A stretch of DNA of 64,000 nt, from positions 6,392,019-6,456,018 of the forward strand of contig NC_049986.1 of assembly GCF_000003815.2 (NCBI RefSeq). The letters run 5' to 3'. Under the pieces are notes generated by a model, which made no database searches, was not told where the DNA came from, and saw only the letters and a program-made list of their open reading frames with translations. The DNA is from Branchiostoma floridae (lineage: Eukaryota; Chordata; Leptocardii; Amphioxiformes; Branchiostomatidae). How positions within the stretch are numbered: position 1 is the stretch's first letter; each line of letters starts with the position of its first letter. A program made the translations under genes and the position numbers. This document shows positions 12,108 to 23,478 of this stretch, in pieces.

Positions 12108-12305
12108 TAGGCTAATGTCACATTTCCAAAACCGGGGCCCGGCCGGGCTGTTTGTGGAAACGAAATATAGAAATGTGGACGTAACAATCTACACAAATAA
12201 TGCACACGACTATTCTCTTTATGTCTTCATTTTATGTGAGTCTTGTGTAGTCTGGTGTCTTTTATATCATATAATTTTCGATCCCAGTTCAGAAATGTGA
12301 AGTAG
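12108..12305. mobile_element. Family-C element
   Basis: The left arm TAGGCTAATGTCACATTTCC and CCGGGGCCCGGCCGGGCTG are intact. Only the outermost right end AGAAATGTGAAGTAGGCCT is recognisable. Confidence 0.6.
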
Positions 12306-12487
12306 GCCTCAAAAGGCCATGTGAACAGTGTAAACAGTCCAGATAAAAACACTACTGCAAGATTTTAAAACTGCCATCTTCAATTTGTCACCCAATTCGT
12401 CTTCATTAAAATTGGCAATATAACGTAAGAGAACGGGGTTCAAAAACTACTCAGCAGTAAATGAAGTTGTGTACATTAGGGTGTTAG

Positions 12488-12734
12488 AGTGGTATCTCAC
12501 TGCGCGTGCGGCACCGGTGTGGCACTGCGGGGTTTGTTCACTGCGGCACTATTATATTGCGTTATTTCCGCCGATTTTTCATAATTTAGATATTGCGTCG
12601 TATAAACGTATAAGCTAGAAGACATCAAAATACACAAAACGACAGAAAATACATCCGTTCTTTATCTCTGAAATACGTTGAGTAATCTTTCGATCCCTGC
12701 ATTGCCGCGCCCAAGTGCAGTGAGATACCGCCTT
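12488..12734 (+). mobile_element. Family-A MITE
   Basis: The left arm is intact. The right arm has lost the second CACCGGTG block (CCGCGCCCAAGTGCAGTGAG). Confidence 0.8.
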
Positions 12735-14149
12735 TTCAGCTACACCTACATCTACAACTTATCCCTGAACTGAAAACGGGGACGCCATAAACTTTCCAAA
12801 ACGTATCATATTATGATCCACTGCCCACCCAGTCACGTGTCTGCATAACGTGACTTCATAAAAGTGGTTGATTGCCCAAACCTTGACAAAGGCAGATGCA
12901 GCCAGTCAAAGATTTTTACTATTATATTCTCCAATTGTGCTATCAATCATAGTTTAATCCTGCTAGAGGTAGAATAACTCAGAAGTGTATCAAAATTCCT
13001 AAAAAGTTGAACTTGAAAAGCCCCTGAGATGGGATGTGGCCTTCGCAAAAGCTTTGAAGAAGCAGATCTGAAGATGACACAACACCCTCTCAGCTTCCCT
13101 AAGACGCTGCACCCGAGGCTTTGATGTCCTTCCTAATGAGCACGACTCTGGCGAGTAAGGCCACATCAAGTATATTTCATGGATGACATCTTCGGCAGAC
13201 TGCAAAAATAATAAGACAACGCGAAAAAAATGGATAAAAAAACAAGCTGTCAAATTTTCAAAGTTGACACAATAAACGGTGTAATTAAGAGTTGAAGTAA
13301 CAAAATATGGCACCACAGGTAACTAGTCACTTATTTTTTGTATTCAAGACGTGCACTAGTGTCGTTAAAGTGACACTAGTGTGGTAGACTGGCATCACGT
13401 ATCAATTTGGCAACTACAATCATGGCTTCCATATTGATGGCACTTTTACAGCTATCCAGCAAGTTTCACATTTTAGCAACTACAGTCAAGGCTACCTCTC
13501 TAGTGTCACGTCTACATACAATAAATAGCTTACAACACAACCTATTTACCCTTTTCGGACCATCTGGCCGTCCATGAAGTAGAAAAAAATTCTTGTTTTT
13601 TTTTCTGAAATCAGCCGAAAATTAATGAGCGCGTGGATGCTATCCATAAAATTTACTTGCTGTGGCCTAAGTCTGAGAGTGATGCTCACGCTGGTGCCTC
13701 AACATACAGTAACACATTACTTAAACAATGACTGGTGACAGTTTTGAACTTGAACTGAACTCACAAAGGTGCAGGAAGTCCAGGAGATCATGGATCAATG
13801 TCGGTTTTGTTTCCCCACTGATTATAGAACGTGATACTGAACCAAGATAGTATTTAGAGCCCCGTGCCTATCTTTTCTTTTAAAATCCTTTCCTGACAGA
13901 ACGAAACAAGTGAATTGATGATACAGTTATGAGTTTTTACAATCAAAGAGTCTCCAGTTTTAGTGACTCTAGTTTTACCTAAGAGTTTTTTAATTGCCCA
14001 AGCCGCTACCGTCGTCAGTGTGATACTCAGTGAGGGGGACACAGGCTTAGTCATGCTTGGGACAGCATTTTTCTCACTGAAGCGCCCCCTATAAGCAGGA
14101 AGTAGAAACAAACAATGTTGTCAGTCAGTTTTGTCTTTGCAGTCGGTTT
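12735..14149. other. No feature recognised
   Basis: It contains a small palindrome near 13350-13385 (ACACTAGTG/CACTAGTGT) and otherwise plain sequence. The open frames at 12999-13316 and 13854-14111 (-) lack family features. Confidence 0.4.
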
Positions 14150-14487
14150 TGCCTTGGGATATCTTTGCACGGGGGGCACTTGGACGGGGGGTGGGTCCTT
14201 TTTGCATGATATACATTTATCAACAAACTTCTGAAACTGTCAACGGAGGAAACAAGAACATCCAAATAGCTCTGACGTTTTCGTATCGTTGTAAAAGTCG
14301 TTCTACACTGATTGATGCATTCCTTTGCATGGGGAGACACTTGCATGGGGGGGGGGGCACTTTCTTTGGGGACTCTTCTGAATGGTGTTTACGAAAGAAC
14401 AGTATGATATATATATTTAGTACAACCTGGTAAAACTGTTAACGGAGGAAACAAGAACATGTGAATAGATTGAAGTTTTCGTGTCCT
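14150..14487 (+). repeat. Diverged two-copy repeat of about 195 bp with G-runs
   Basis: Both copies hold AACGGAGGAAACAAGAACAT and a G-rich block (ACGGGGGG; GGGGGGGGGGGG near 14346). Confidence 0.6.
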
Positions 14488-14904
14488 ACACAAATATAGA
14501 TGTATTCCACCGATTTTCCGTATCAAAGGCAACACCATCAACGTAGAAAATCTTCACTGACGTTCCAAGAAGTCTTAAAGCCATTCAAGACACATCATGC
14601 ATGCCCTGATGTCAATAGGTCTTATTGGATCTTAACGATAAAGACCATCCCTATGCTGGGCTTGAGATTGACTTCTCGGACCACTGAGTTTTCCAATTTT
14701 GCACCTTTTGCAGCCAGTAGGGTAACTACAAATCGTATGTCTACGGTTGTCTTCGAATTGAAAGATTTGTCCGGCTATTTTCATATCATAACGATTCCCA
14801 TATACCATTTGCGTCATGTGTGAGGTAATCAACAGTGAACAGGAAGTTGCAATCTACAAAGGTTTACACATAGCTTTTCAAGTATAAACATGGTTGTCTG
14901 GTAG

Positions 14905-15060
14905 TGAAGACTTCCATATAGGACTTAGGTCGTGATGAGCACTCAAGGCTTTGGCAATGCGAATCAAAATATCCCTTTCAGTAGACGAGATTTCACTTCC
15001 CAGATACGAGAACCTTTCGACTTTTTTCACAGGGGCTCCATTCAGGGCACGCGGCAGCAG
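14905..15060 (-). pseudogene. Non-LTR reverse transcriptase fragment (FxYLGS block)
   Basis: Read on -, bases 15060 to about 14910 give NGAPVKKVERFSYLGSEISS followed by RIAKALSAHHDL and IWKSS. This matches the block after the RT catalytic core in many LINEs (NG..V..F.YLGS.I, RI.KA, L..IW). Flanking frames are broken. Confidence 0.6.
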
Positions 15061-16321
15061 CTGGTTATATTACACTGAACGACCTATCACACTTAACTTT
15101 TGCACATCTATCTGCAAGCGTTCTTTAAAACTATCCAAAACTACGAAAGTGCTGGGAAAGTACAAATTCTTGAACAAATCAATCCTAGGTTGGTAACCCT
15201 GGTACATGAAGACTGTTTCTCGTTCTCTTTTTTTTTTGGAGCTGGTATCAGATACTTAGTCCGCCAGTTTATTGATCATTTTGTACAGCATTTTCCTTCA
15301 GTGACATCCACTGTAATTCTGTTTTTATAAGACTCCGATCTCTTTGACAGTTGGAAATGGGTATTTTTCAGTTCATCAATATGGAAAGAAAACAATGTGT
15401 GCAGCTCGCTCCTATTCTATGCATTTGCTGAGATGGCGGTTGTTCAACTGATAACACTACAGCACAGTATGTAGATAACACCTCTTTTAGCTACCGCAAC
15501 GCTCTTTACACCAAACTATCGCCTTCTACCATCTGCACTAAGAGCTAATGGTTGCGGAAAGCTTTGTACGCAGGATGTTATGGTTTTAGAGATAGCATAT
15601 GGATATAGTTTCCAGTCCCATGCGTACTGACGTGCCAACTTCTCGTATTCAATCGTAACAGCTTCTTCGATGCACTTATTTAGTTGACAACTTTACTTTT
15701 GGCATGAAAATTTATCTGTGTTAATTGGTGAGCGAAATTATGAACAAAAAATCAATACAGTACAAGCCAGTTAATTGCACATCGGATAACCGTACACTTC
15801 GGTCAATTGCACGGAATCCCTAAATCCCAGACCGATTCCCATTCACTCCATTGTTAGTGACTTCACTTATCTGCACGACGAAAAGTCACTTCAAAACTCG
15901 TGAACAAGGCTGATAGAGTTAAGCCAAAAATTTTGGCCTTAAGTCCCAATCTAATACGGCGTTGGTTTTGTATCTAAAGGACGCATTTTTATCTAAAGGA
16001 TCTCTTTTTAGACTGGTGCATATGACATGGAAAGTTACCCATTAGGGATGTAGTCGCGATCGGGCTCTGAGCTTAAGCCACAAATTTTTCCCGGTGGACT
16101 GCTGATACCTCCGAAGTAACTCTCAGTGTTTTAACTATTAGTCTACAGCTTCCATCTAGTTTGATGTCCCGGTTGATTTTGACTGATAGTTAAACAACCC
16201 AAGAACCCTACCGTGCCCCAAAAATAGCCCGGTAGCCGCAGGCTGTCCCACGAAGCCACCTAGGGGTCAAGCTCTGAAGTGCAGGATAAACAGGCCGTAA
16301 GCTACCCTGAGGGGCCCTTTT
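15061..16321. other. Mostly unrecognised sequence
   Basis: It may hold more of the decayed LINE on - up to about 15330. AGTACAAGCCAGTTAATTGC near 15766 resembles the arm of the small palindrome at 5999. Confidence 0.4.
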
Positions 16322-16607
16322 CTTAAATTGGGTTAGTTAAAGTCCTTTCCGCGCCTGACGGCGCATAGGGCGGCGCCCATCTCCGTTTTGGTAGCCTTTG
16401 GGCCACACAACGAAATCACTACAGCAGGGGGCTAGTCCACTGGTAGTGGTGTGTGTTCAACTTCGATACTCTTTCCCGAATGCTGAGTGCTAAGCAGAGA
16501 AAGCAGCATGTACCATTTTTAAAGTCTTTGGTATGACTCGGCCGGGGATCGAACTTACGACCTACCGAATTCAAGGCGAACACTCTACCCACTAGGCCAT
16601 TGCACCG
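16322..16607 (-). mobile_element. tRNA-headed SINE-like element (SINE-1)
   Basis: Read on -, it starts CAATGGCCTAGTGGGTAGAG (A box) and GTAAGTTCGATCCCCGG (B box), as in RNA polymerase III promoters of tRNA genes. The head cannot be an intact tRNA because the 3' stem and CCA-side arm do not pair. The body contains GAACACACACCACTACCAGT and ends near GGACTTTAACTAACCC. Confidence 0.72.
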
Positions 16608-16781
16608 GTTTTTAAATTGGGACCGTAGTATAAATGGGAGTGGGGGTGGTGTCAATGGCATACATCGAAAGAGGTATTAAAGAGGTAATACACACACGTC
16701 TAGTGGTCCTTGTTTGAAAAAGGCAGAATGTTTGAATCCAGATGTACAGTGCAACCTGAGGATGTTTGACGCCTGGCGCTA

Positions 16782-17012
16782 AAGGTGGTATCTCACTGCA
16801 CTTGGGGCACCGCTGCGGCACTGAAGGCTACTCAACGAATTTCAGAGATAAAAAAACGAATTTTCTTACGTTTTGTGTATTTTATTGTCTTCGAAGTCAT
16901 TTTTTACGTATTACGCAATATCTAGATTATAAAAAAAACGGCGAAAATAACACAACGGTGCCGTAGTGAACGAAAACCACAGTGCCGCACCGGTGCTCCA
17001 AAGGCAGCAACC
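16782..17012 (-). mobile_element. Family-A MITE
   Basis: The left end AAGGTGGTATCTCACTGCAC is perfect. The right end is degraded after GCACCGGTGCTCC. Confidence 0.78.
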
Positions 17013-18310
17013 ATTTAACCATGCCCAGGCGGGGTTAGAACCTCCGTCTTCTACATACATCCCATACCAATGTGTGATATGTGACGCAATAAGTTATTCA
17101 CATTCCTATGTCTGAATATTGCAGATTTAAAAATAATCGATACCAGAAGTAGATTTGACTATATCTTCAGATCCGACAGCCCTCATAATGCTAAGGTAAA
17201 CGCATAAAATACTGCTTTGTGAGTAGATTTCTTATTATCCTATATTTTTTAGTTAGTAGTGTTTAAAATTTATTCTGTATCAACCTTTTTGTAGTTTATA
17301 GTTGACCATAAAAAGTTACTGTACCTTTTTGTCATGTCAATAAAACTTGACTACCAAAAGAAAACTGGGTCAAGGAGTACTCGTAGCTATTCTCACTGCA
17401 TAACTAATGTGATGTAATGGTCTCTAAGCCTCCTAGCGGCGGCTTACCCCCGAAATCAGGTGAATCAATAGAGATGACACAGAGTCAGAGCCGCTGAACT
17501 GGTCCGGACGTCACACGACCTGGTAATAAAATGGTTCATCGATCTGTGGCAAGACTCCACGCGTCGATTCTGGGTGTAGATTGGAACATTTGTCATATAA
17601 ACTAGGTCATTTATGAAGGCAAAAGGCTGACTCTACGCTGGGCGCACTGGATGGATCCATGCTTGAGAAAATGATGAATTGCAGTGCAAGCCCTGGCTGT
17701 GTGCTCTTGAAATGTAATTAACTCTGCGGACCGTGTTCAGAGTGTATATATTGATGTATGGTCTTGTTAAAGAAGAGCTTCTTGCTGCTGAGTTGTTTTT
17801 TAACGTATCACTGTTTTCTTCCTATCATAAAGTTTTGAACATCTATGTTAAGTAGCATGTTTTTAAATGCCTCGTTTGGCAGAATAATGTTAAAGACGGA
17901 GTGTAAGACACGTTCAAAGTCTCCATATAAATGTTAACCATAAACTATTCAGTTGAAACTCATTCCGCCAGGATTTGTATGAGTAAGGAAAGATTGTACA
18001 TAAGACCTTCGTGTTATCATTTTGCTTTTATTTGTTTTGAAGATCCAGCCAATCGTCAGCAATATTTACATTGATTATGTGATTCAAAATTGGATGACAG
18101 ATCACCTGAAATAATAGTGATTTGTATAATACCAGAATCAAAGATATGGATCAGAGATGGTACAGTTACAAAAATCACAGCATGTCCAGGATATAGCACA
18201 AAAGATACAAAAACCGGACGTTCTGCTGCAGTACCAAGGTCATACACCAGGAGGCCTAAAATCGCCCTTCGTCTTCCCAACACCTACCGACATACCGAAT
18301 AACGTCTTGC
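17013..18310. other. Mostly unrecognised; possible LINE 3' tail
   Basis: CATGTCAATAAAACTTGACT near 17333 looks like a retrotransposon or mRNA 3' end, with no coding part seen upstream. Confidence 0.35.
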
Positions 18311-18490
18311 GTGGCGTGACTGGTAGAGCTTTCGGCACGGAATCTATCGTGTTCTCGTGGAAGGTCTCGTGTTCAATACCAGCCGTGCCTCCGACGTTGT
18401 GCCCTTGGGAAAGGAACTTTACACGACCTTCCTCACTTCACGCAGGTGTAAAAATGGGTACCTGACTTCAGTCGGGGTGGTAAAAGAAAA
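18311..18490 (+). mobile_element. tRNA-headed SINE-like element (SINE-2)
   Basis: The head has GTGGCGTGACTGGTAGAGC (A box) and TCGTGTTCAATACCAGCC (B box). The tail reads TTGTGCCCTTGGGAAAGGAA, CGACCTTCCTCACTTCACGC and GGTACCTGACTTCAGTCGGG. Confidence 0.72.
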
Positions 18491-18626
18491 GACTACACTT
18501 CTGTCTGTTATGTGTATGTGGCACCGTTAATTAAAGTAACTAACTTGAGTGCAGTACCACATTGTCTGTCCAAATAGAAAAAAATCCATTCGGAGCTATT
18601 GAATTATTACTAGAAACACAAAACAC

Positions 18627-18633
18627 ACTCACA

Positions 18634-18704
<71 letters not shown>
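18627..18704. repeat. (CA)n microsatellite
   Basis: Nearly pure CA for 78 bases. Confidence 0.95.
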
Positions 18705-18705
<1 letters not shown>

Positions 18706-18749
18706 TAGACAAAACAACAGCTTCAAATGTGTACGTTTTCACAGATACC

Positions 18750-18790
18750 GGACTAAGTGGGCGTTCAGTTTACCCTTGGTATTTCCTATG

Positions 18791-18827
<37 letters not shown>

Positions 18828-18996
18828 AATACAAACATACAATACAGTACCTCCATTTTTCATGGAGGTAAATAAAAAAAGATGTGTACGTTATAACGGA
18901 TATTGTGCCCTCTGTAAATTACTCTTCCATAATGTAGAAAATTCCCACCACGTTCCTGACTAGTTGCGTGTCAGTTTACCCTTGGTATTTCCTATG

Positions 18997-19059
<63 letters not shown>

Positions 19060-19597
19060 AACATACAAAACAATACCTCCATTTTTCATGGAGGTAAATA
19101 CAAAAAGATGTGTACGTTATAATGGATACTGTAACGTTACCCTCTGTAAATTACTGTTCCATAATGTAGAAAATTCCCACCACGTTCCGGACTAGTTGCG
19201 TGTCAGTTTACCCTTGGTATTTCCTATGGTACACACACACACACACACACACATACACACACATACAAAACAATACCTCCATTTTTCATGGAGGTAAAAG
19301 AAATGTACGTTATAACGGATATTGTGCCCTCTGTAAATTACTGTTCCATAATGTAGAAAATTCCCACCACGTTCCGGACTAGTTGCGTGTCAGTTTACCA
19401 TTGGTATTTACCATGGCACACACACACACACATACATACAAACATGCAAAACAATACCTCCATTTTTCATGGAGGTAAAAGAACTGCACGTTATAACGGA
19501 TATTGTGCCCTCTGTAAATTACTGTTCCATAATGTAGAAAATTCCCACCACGTTCCGGACTAGTTGCGTGTCAGTTTACCCTTGGTATTTCCTACGG
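18750..19597 (+). repeat. Tandem repeat of about 185-235 bp, each unit with its own (CA)n tract
   Basis: Four units and a partial fifth begin at about 18750, 18957, 19190, 19379 and 19558 with GTCAGTTTACCCTTGG. Each has a CA run of different length, a CCTCCAT-TTTTC-ATGGAGG hairpin and CTGTAAATTACTSTTCCATA. Unit length differences come mostly from the CA runs. Confidence 0.88.
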
Positions 19598-19726
19598 TTC
19601 AGGGCGACTAATTGCCCCATTACCTTCCCCCAGTCCGCTAGGAGCAGCGTGGGCACTTATTATTGATGGTTCCGCGTTTCGCCTAAATGCCAATGTCGTA
19701 CATAGGCCTGGGGAGACATTCGTTAC

Positions 19727-19770
19727 GTTGGTATCTCACTGCACCTGGGGTACCGGTGTGTCACAAAGAG
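19727..19770. mobile_element. Family-A MITE fragment
   Basis: Only the terminal arm TTGGTATCTCACTGCACCTG and a degraded GGTACCGGTG remain. Confidence 0.55.
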
Positions 19771-20011
19771 TGTAGTCAGCCAAAAGGTGTTCATTTGCCT
19801 TATTGTAGCGAAACACAGTCCTGTGTCGGCTTCGCTCCTCTAACAGCTTTTGATACTATTTTATCATTCTTATGCTACTGTAGGATCTGCTTGGAGATTA
19901 CCAAGACATGCAGTTTCCCTGTAGACGTGGCAACGCTGGAAAGTACTTGAAAATCCCATCCGAGTAACATCTGATTATAGGCTTACCCATTCGTTGTTGC
20001 GTTTGTCTTGT

Positions 20012-20349
20012 GGTATGTCCCAAACCCTCAATCAAATTGAAAAAGTATCAAATTCATTGTCAGACAAATTCAAAGAGCTGCAGCTGGCCTACTCTACAAA
20101 ATGTGACAAAATTAGTTGCGTGACATTTGAATTTGTTGACAAAAATGAGAAAAAATGTTTTTGTACGAGTAGCAAACTAAGAAAAAGTATACCAGTGACA
20201 ACCAGTGTTTCTGTCAACAAATTCTAATATCGCGCAACAAATTCTCACATTTTGATAAGAATAGGACAGCTCTTTGACTACATACACATACATCCACTCA
20301 GACAACCGATGGGTGCTAATTCAATATGATTGAGAGTTTGGGACATACC
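20012..20349. repeat. 28-bp inverted-repeat pair bounding 338 bp
   Basis: GGTATGTCCCAAACCCTCAA at 20012 faces its inverse ending at 20349 (two differences in 28). The inside is open on + from about 19994 to 20227 with charged, helix-like coding (EKVSNSLSDKFKELQ), but I recognise no family. Confidence 0.55.
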
Positions 20350-20501
20350 GAATGACATACTGCGCAATGTATGCTACTTATGCTGTGTGATTTGCAAGCT
20401 ACACTGACACGTGCTTTCAAGGCGAGAGATTGCCCGTCGTATTTCTGTACTACTGCGGTCACCTCATCTACCAATACGGTAATAAGGTTTGAGACTGAGT
20501 G

Positions 20502-21068
20502 GTAAGGTGGACTCTCACTGCACTTGGGCACCAGTGCGGCACTGTGGGGGCTCGATCGTAGATGATTCAACGAATTGTCCTGAAAACCCATCTCATAAAC
20601 CACCCTAGCCTCTTATAGTAATCTCAGTTATTATCTTATCTCAAAATATTTTTTCTATTATTATTTGATTATTTTTTGTATCATTATCATATCCTATGTG
20701 TTACTTTTTTGTTGATTGTTGTCTATCATATATGTTGTAGTTTTGAGGAGGAGGGCATATCATAAGCCGTTTACAGTTTCCCCCTGCAAGTGTATTTTTA
20801 TAAGTGTTTTTATGTATTNNNNNNNNNNNNNNNNNNNNNNNNNNNNNNNNNNNNNNNNNNNNNNNNNNNNNNNNNNNNNNNNNNNNNNNNNNNNNNNNNN
20901 NNNNNNNNNNNNNNNNNNNNNNNNNTATCTTCTAAGTCATAACGTTACTTTTACGTATTACGCAATATCTAAACTATCAAGAATCGCGAAAATGACAAAA
21001 CAGTGCCGCAGTGAACGGAGCTCCGCAGTACCGCACCGGTGCCCCAACTGCAGTGAGATACCACCTGT
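20502..21068 (-). mobile_element. Family-A MITE split by an insertion and an assembly gap
   Basis: The left half (20502-20576) ends at CAACGAATT, exactly where intact copies continue with the TTTCTGAGATAAAG-like block. The right half resumes at 20926 with TATCTTCTAAGTCATAACG and ends ATACCACCTG at 21068. About 240 visible bases plus the gap 20819-20925 separate them and probably belong to a younger insertion. Confidence 0.65.
20819..20925. other. Assembly gap (107 N)
   Basis: Unresolved bases inside a split family-A MITE. Confidence 1.
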
Positions 21069-21928
21069 AGACAGAAGAGGAATGCACCACACTCTGGTGG
21101 CGAGAGAGCGTGCCCGCTGGGGGCGGAGTCACGAGGGGTCACCATGGTTACAGAATGATTGATGGCTTCATTGGTGAGGTAATGGCTACAATCTGGAGAC
21201 CAGAGCCGAAGAATCCCGAAGGCTCTACTTGTCAGGAGACATCCAGCCGTCTCGCCTCGTGACCTCCGACTTCCATGTCCCCGTAACTTCGTACGTTACT
21301 TGGTGATTGATGATTTTGTCTGGCATAGAGACCGTAGCGGCAAGACAGAACAAAATGTTCCTTTAAGTAAAGAGCTTTTCAATGATATACCAGTCGCTTT
21401 GCCTTTGACTGTTTTTGAAGGCTACATAACCTATAATTATGATTAACGTTTTCGCGTTTTAAGCATCTATAAAACAACGTCTTCTTCTGCAGTAGGGTTG
21501 GATACCCGTACGGAAAATTCGGGTACAGGTACGGTTCGGGTCCAGAGGATCAGGTCCAGGTCTGGACCTGAACCTGGACCTAATTGTCTTAGAAAAGTTG
21601 TAAAAGGGTGATACAATAGTCCATTTCGCTAAAAAGGAATCTCTTTTGTGGAGTATCCGACTCCCACTGCACTGGCGTTTTAGAGTCCTATCTACATGGA
21701 CACAATCATGTTTGACTATAGAAATTTTGTAGAAATGACTATAAGCTACACTCTACGTCGCTCTTTCAAGTTATTTCCTTCAACCGGCAAGCCCCAAAAC
21801 GTGTGAACGCCTGCCGATATGATTTGTATCTGTATAAACATTTTCTAATCAGTTCAAAACCACTGCTTCTTTTACAGGTCCGGCTTTTCTGGACCTGTCT
21901 AACAAGAAAAAAAACGGTTTTGTACAGG

Positions 21929-22035
21929 TGTGACAGCGATCTCGTTTCCAGCACAAGAAAGAAAACACTGTGACAAATTGGAAACATATAGCTGACGTAT
22001 TCCGTACCATAGACGGTGTTGATTTATACGTTCGC
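21929..22035 (+). mobile_element. Family-H repeat (GTGACAGCGATCTCG), part hidden in a gap
   Basis: It shares GTGACAGCGATCTCG, AACATATAGCTGACGTATTC and CCATAGACGGTGTTGAT with 40238-40640, where the second part lies in inverted orientation. The full element may be about 400 bp. Confidence 0.55.
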
Positions 22036-22238
22036 NNNNNNNNNNNNNNNNNNNNNNNNNNNNNNNNNNNNNNNNNNNNNNNNNNNNNNNNNNNNNNNNN
22101 NNNNNNNNNNNNNNNNNNNNNNNNNNNNNNNNNNNNNNNNNNNNNNNNNNNNNNNNNNNNNNNNNNNNNNNNNNNNNNNNNNNNNNNNNNNNNNNNNNNN
22201 NNNNNNNNNNNNNNNNNNNNNNNNNNNNNNNNNNNNNN
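22036..22238. other. Assembly gap (203 N)
   Basis: Unresolved bases inside nested family-B/family-H repeats. Confidence 1.
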
Positions 22239-22953
22239 ACCCACCCCTACTACAGAGTATTCAATTTGGTGAGGGAGCGCGTGAAAAAATAATGCTTCTA
22301 CCTCAAATACAACCTTCAAAGAATGACATCGTGGTCGTACAGATAGGAATTGAAGACGACCCCTTGTCATATAAAGATTGTATCAAGAACACAATAAAAC
22401 ACCTTGTTTTACACAGCACCTAGAGAATCAATATTGACACGGGCTGACTGAACTGCAAAGCCTTGGTGCTCTGGGAACGACAAGAGGTGTGCCTTCACTG
22501 TCCCAGGTCACTGTGCGATCGAAAACATTCATGCCTCGTGAGCAGCAATTCTCTTTTGGGCCATTTCGAAGTTGAATATCGCCAGATCACAACAAATATC
22601 TGATTGGAAAAGATTATTCGAATTGTCCTGTATACATTTGATCTTTGTAAGTTGTGATATTCAACCGTAACGCGAAAATTCTTATTCTACGTCTCAGCCG
22701 GCTAAATGTCCTAGATATAGTACTGAGATTTATACATCTTGGTTTTAACTTGCTATTATTTCTCAGATACAGATATTCAATCATAACGCCAATATTCATA
22801 TCCAAAGTATAGGCTAAAATTTCTCGATATACAGCCGAGAAGTATACATTTTATTTTATAATAATTAAATTCCCAAACCAACTTTTTTCAACTTGATTAA
22901 TTCATGTTAAGAACAAACTTCAATTAATGTCGATGTAGTTAGGTAATAAGATA

Positions 22954-23478
22954 CACCAAAAAGTAGTTACTCAAGCAACTGGATATGGTTTTGAAACGGT
23001 CAGACGTTTCGGATAGAATCCACTATCCTTCGTCAGTAACACTGAAGTGATCTGGAAGAAACAGGTCTTTATACTCTAACTATGAATGAAGACAATTTCA
23101 GGTGTCCAATAGGAAAGGTTGCAAGACAATTCAGACTGAAGACAATTTGGTTTCCAAAGAAAACAAAGCTAAGCCAAAGTCAAGCTGAAGACAATTTGGA
23201 TTTCCAAAGGATAGATATAGCAAGGCTATGACACAGTTAATGCAAATGAGTCAATTAGCTCCTGTTGTTTTAGTTGCAGGAGCTAAAAGTCTTCCGTCTG
23301 AATTGTCTTACAACCTTTCCTATTGGAAATCTGAAATTGTCTTCATTCATAGTTAGAGTATAAAGACCTGTTTCTTCCAGATCTCTTCAGTGTCACTGAC
23401 GAAGGATAGTGGATTCTATCCGAAACGTCTGACCGTTTCAAAACCATATCCAGTTGCTTGAGTAACTACTTTTTGGTG
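22954..23478. mobile_element. Family-E foldback element, complete copy
   Basis: A 525-bp palindrome. It begins CACCAAAAAGTAGTTACTC and ends with the inverse GAGTAACTACTTTTTGGTG. The arms match over roughly 200 bases and surround a short unique centre near 23170-23280. Both arms carry the same hammerhead-like core: 23396-23425 on + and 23007-23036 on -, each with a perfect 6-bp GGATAG/CTATCC stem. Confidence 0.85.

Larger units (their letters stand above)
21493..22251. mobile_element. Family-B element interrupted by a nested repeat and a gap
   Basis: The left end TAGGGTTGGATACCCGTACG begins at 21493 and the body runs to GGTTTTGTACA at about 21928. There a second repeat starts (GGTGTGACAGCGATCTCG). 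After the gap 22036-22238 the family-B right end ACCCACCCCTA appears at 22239. Confidence 0.6.

Noticed and set aside
16535-16607. A functional tRNA gene on the - strand
   Set aside because: A and B boxes are present, but the acceptor stem does not pair and the sequence continues into a SINE body found elsewhere in the window.
21849-22423. Open frames of 100-173 codons
   Set aside because: They cross the 203-N gap and repeat sequence.
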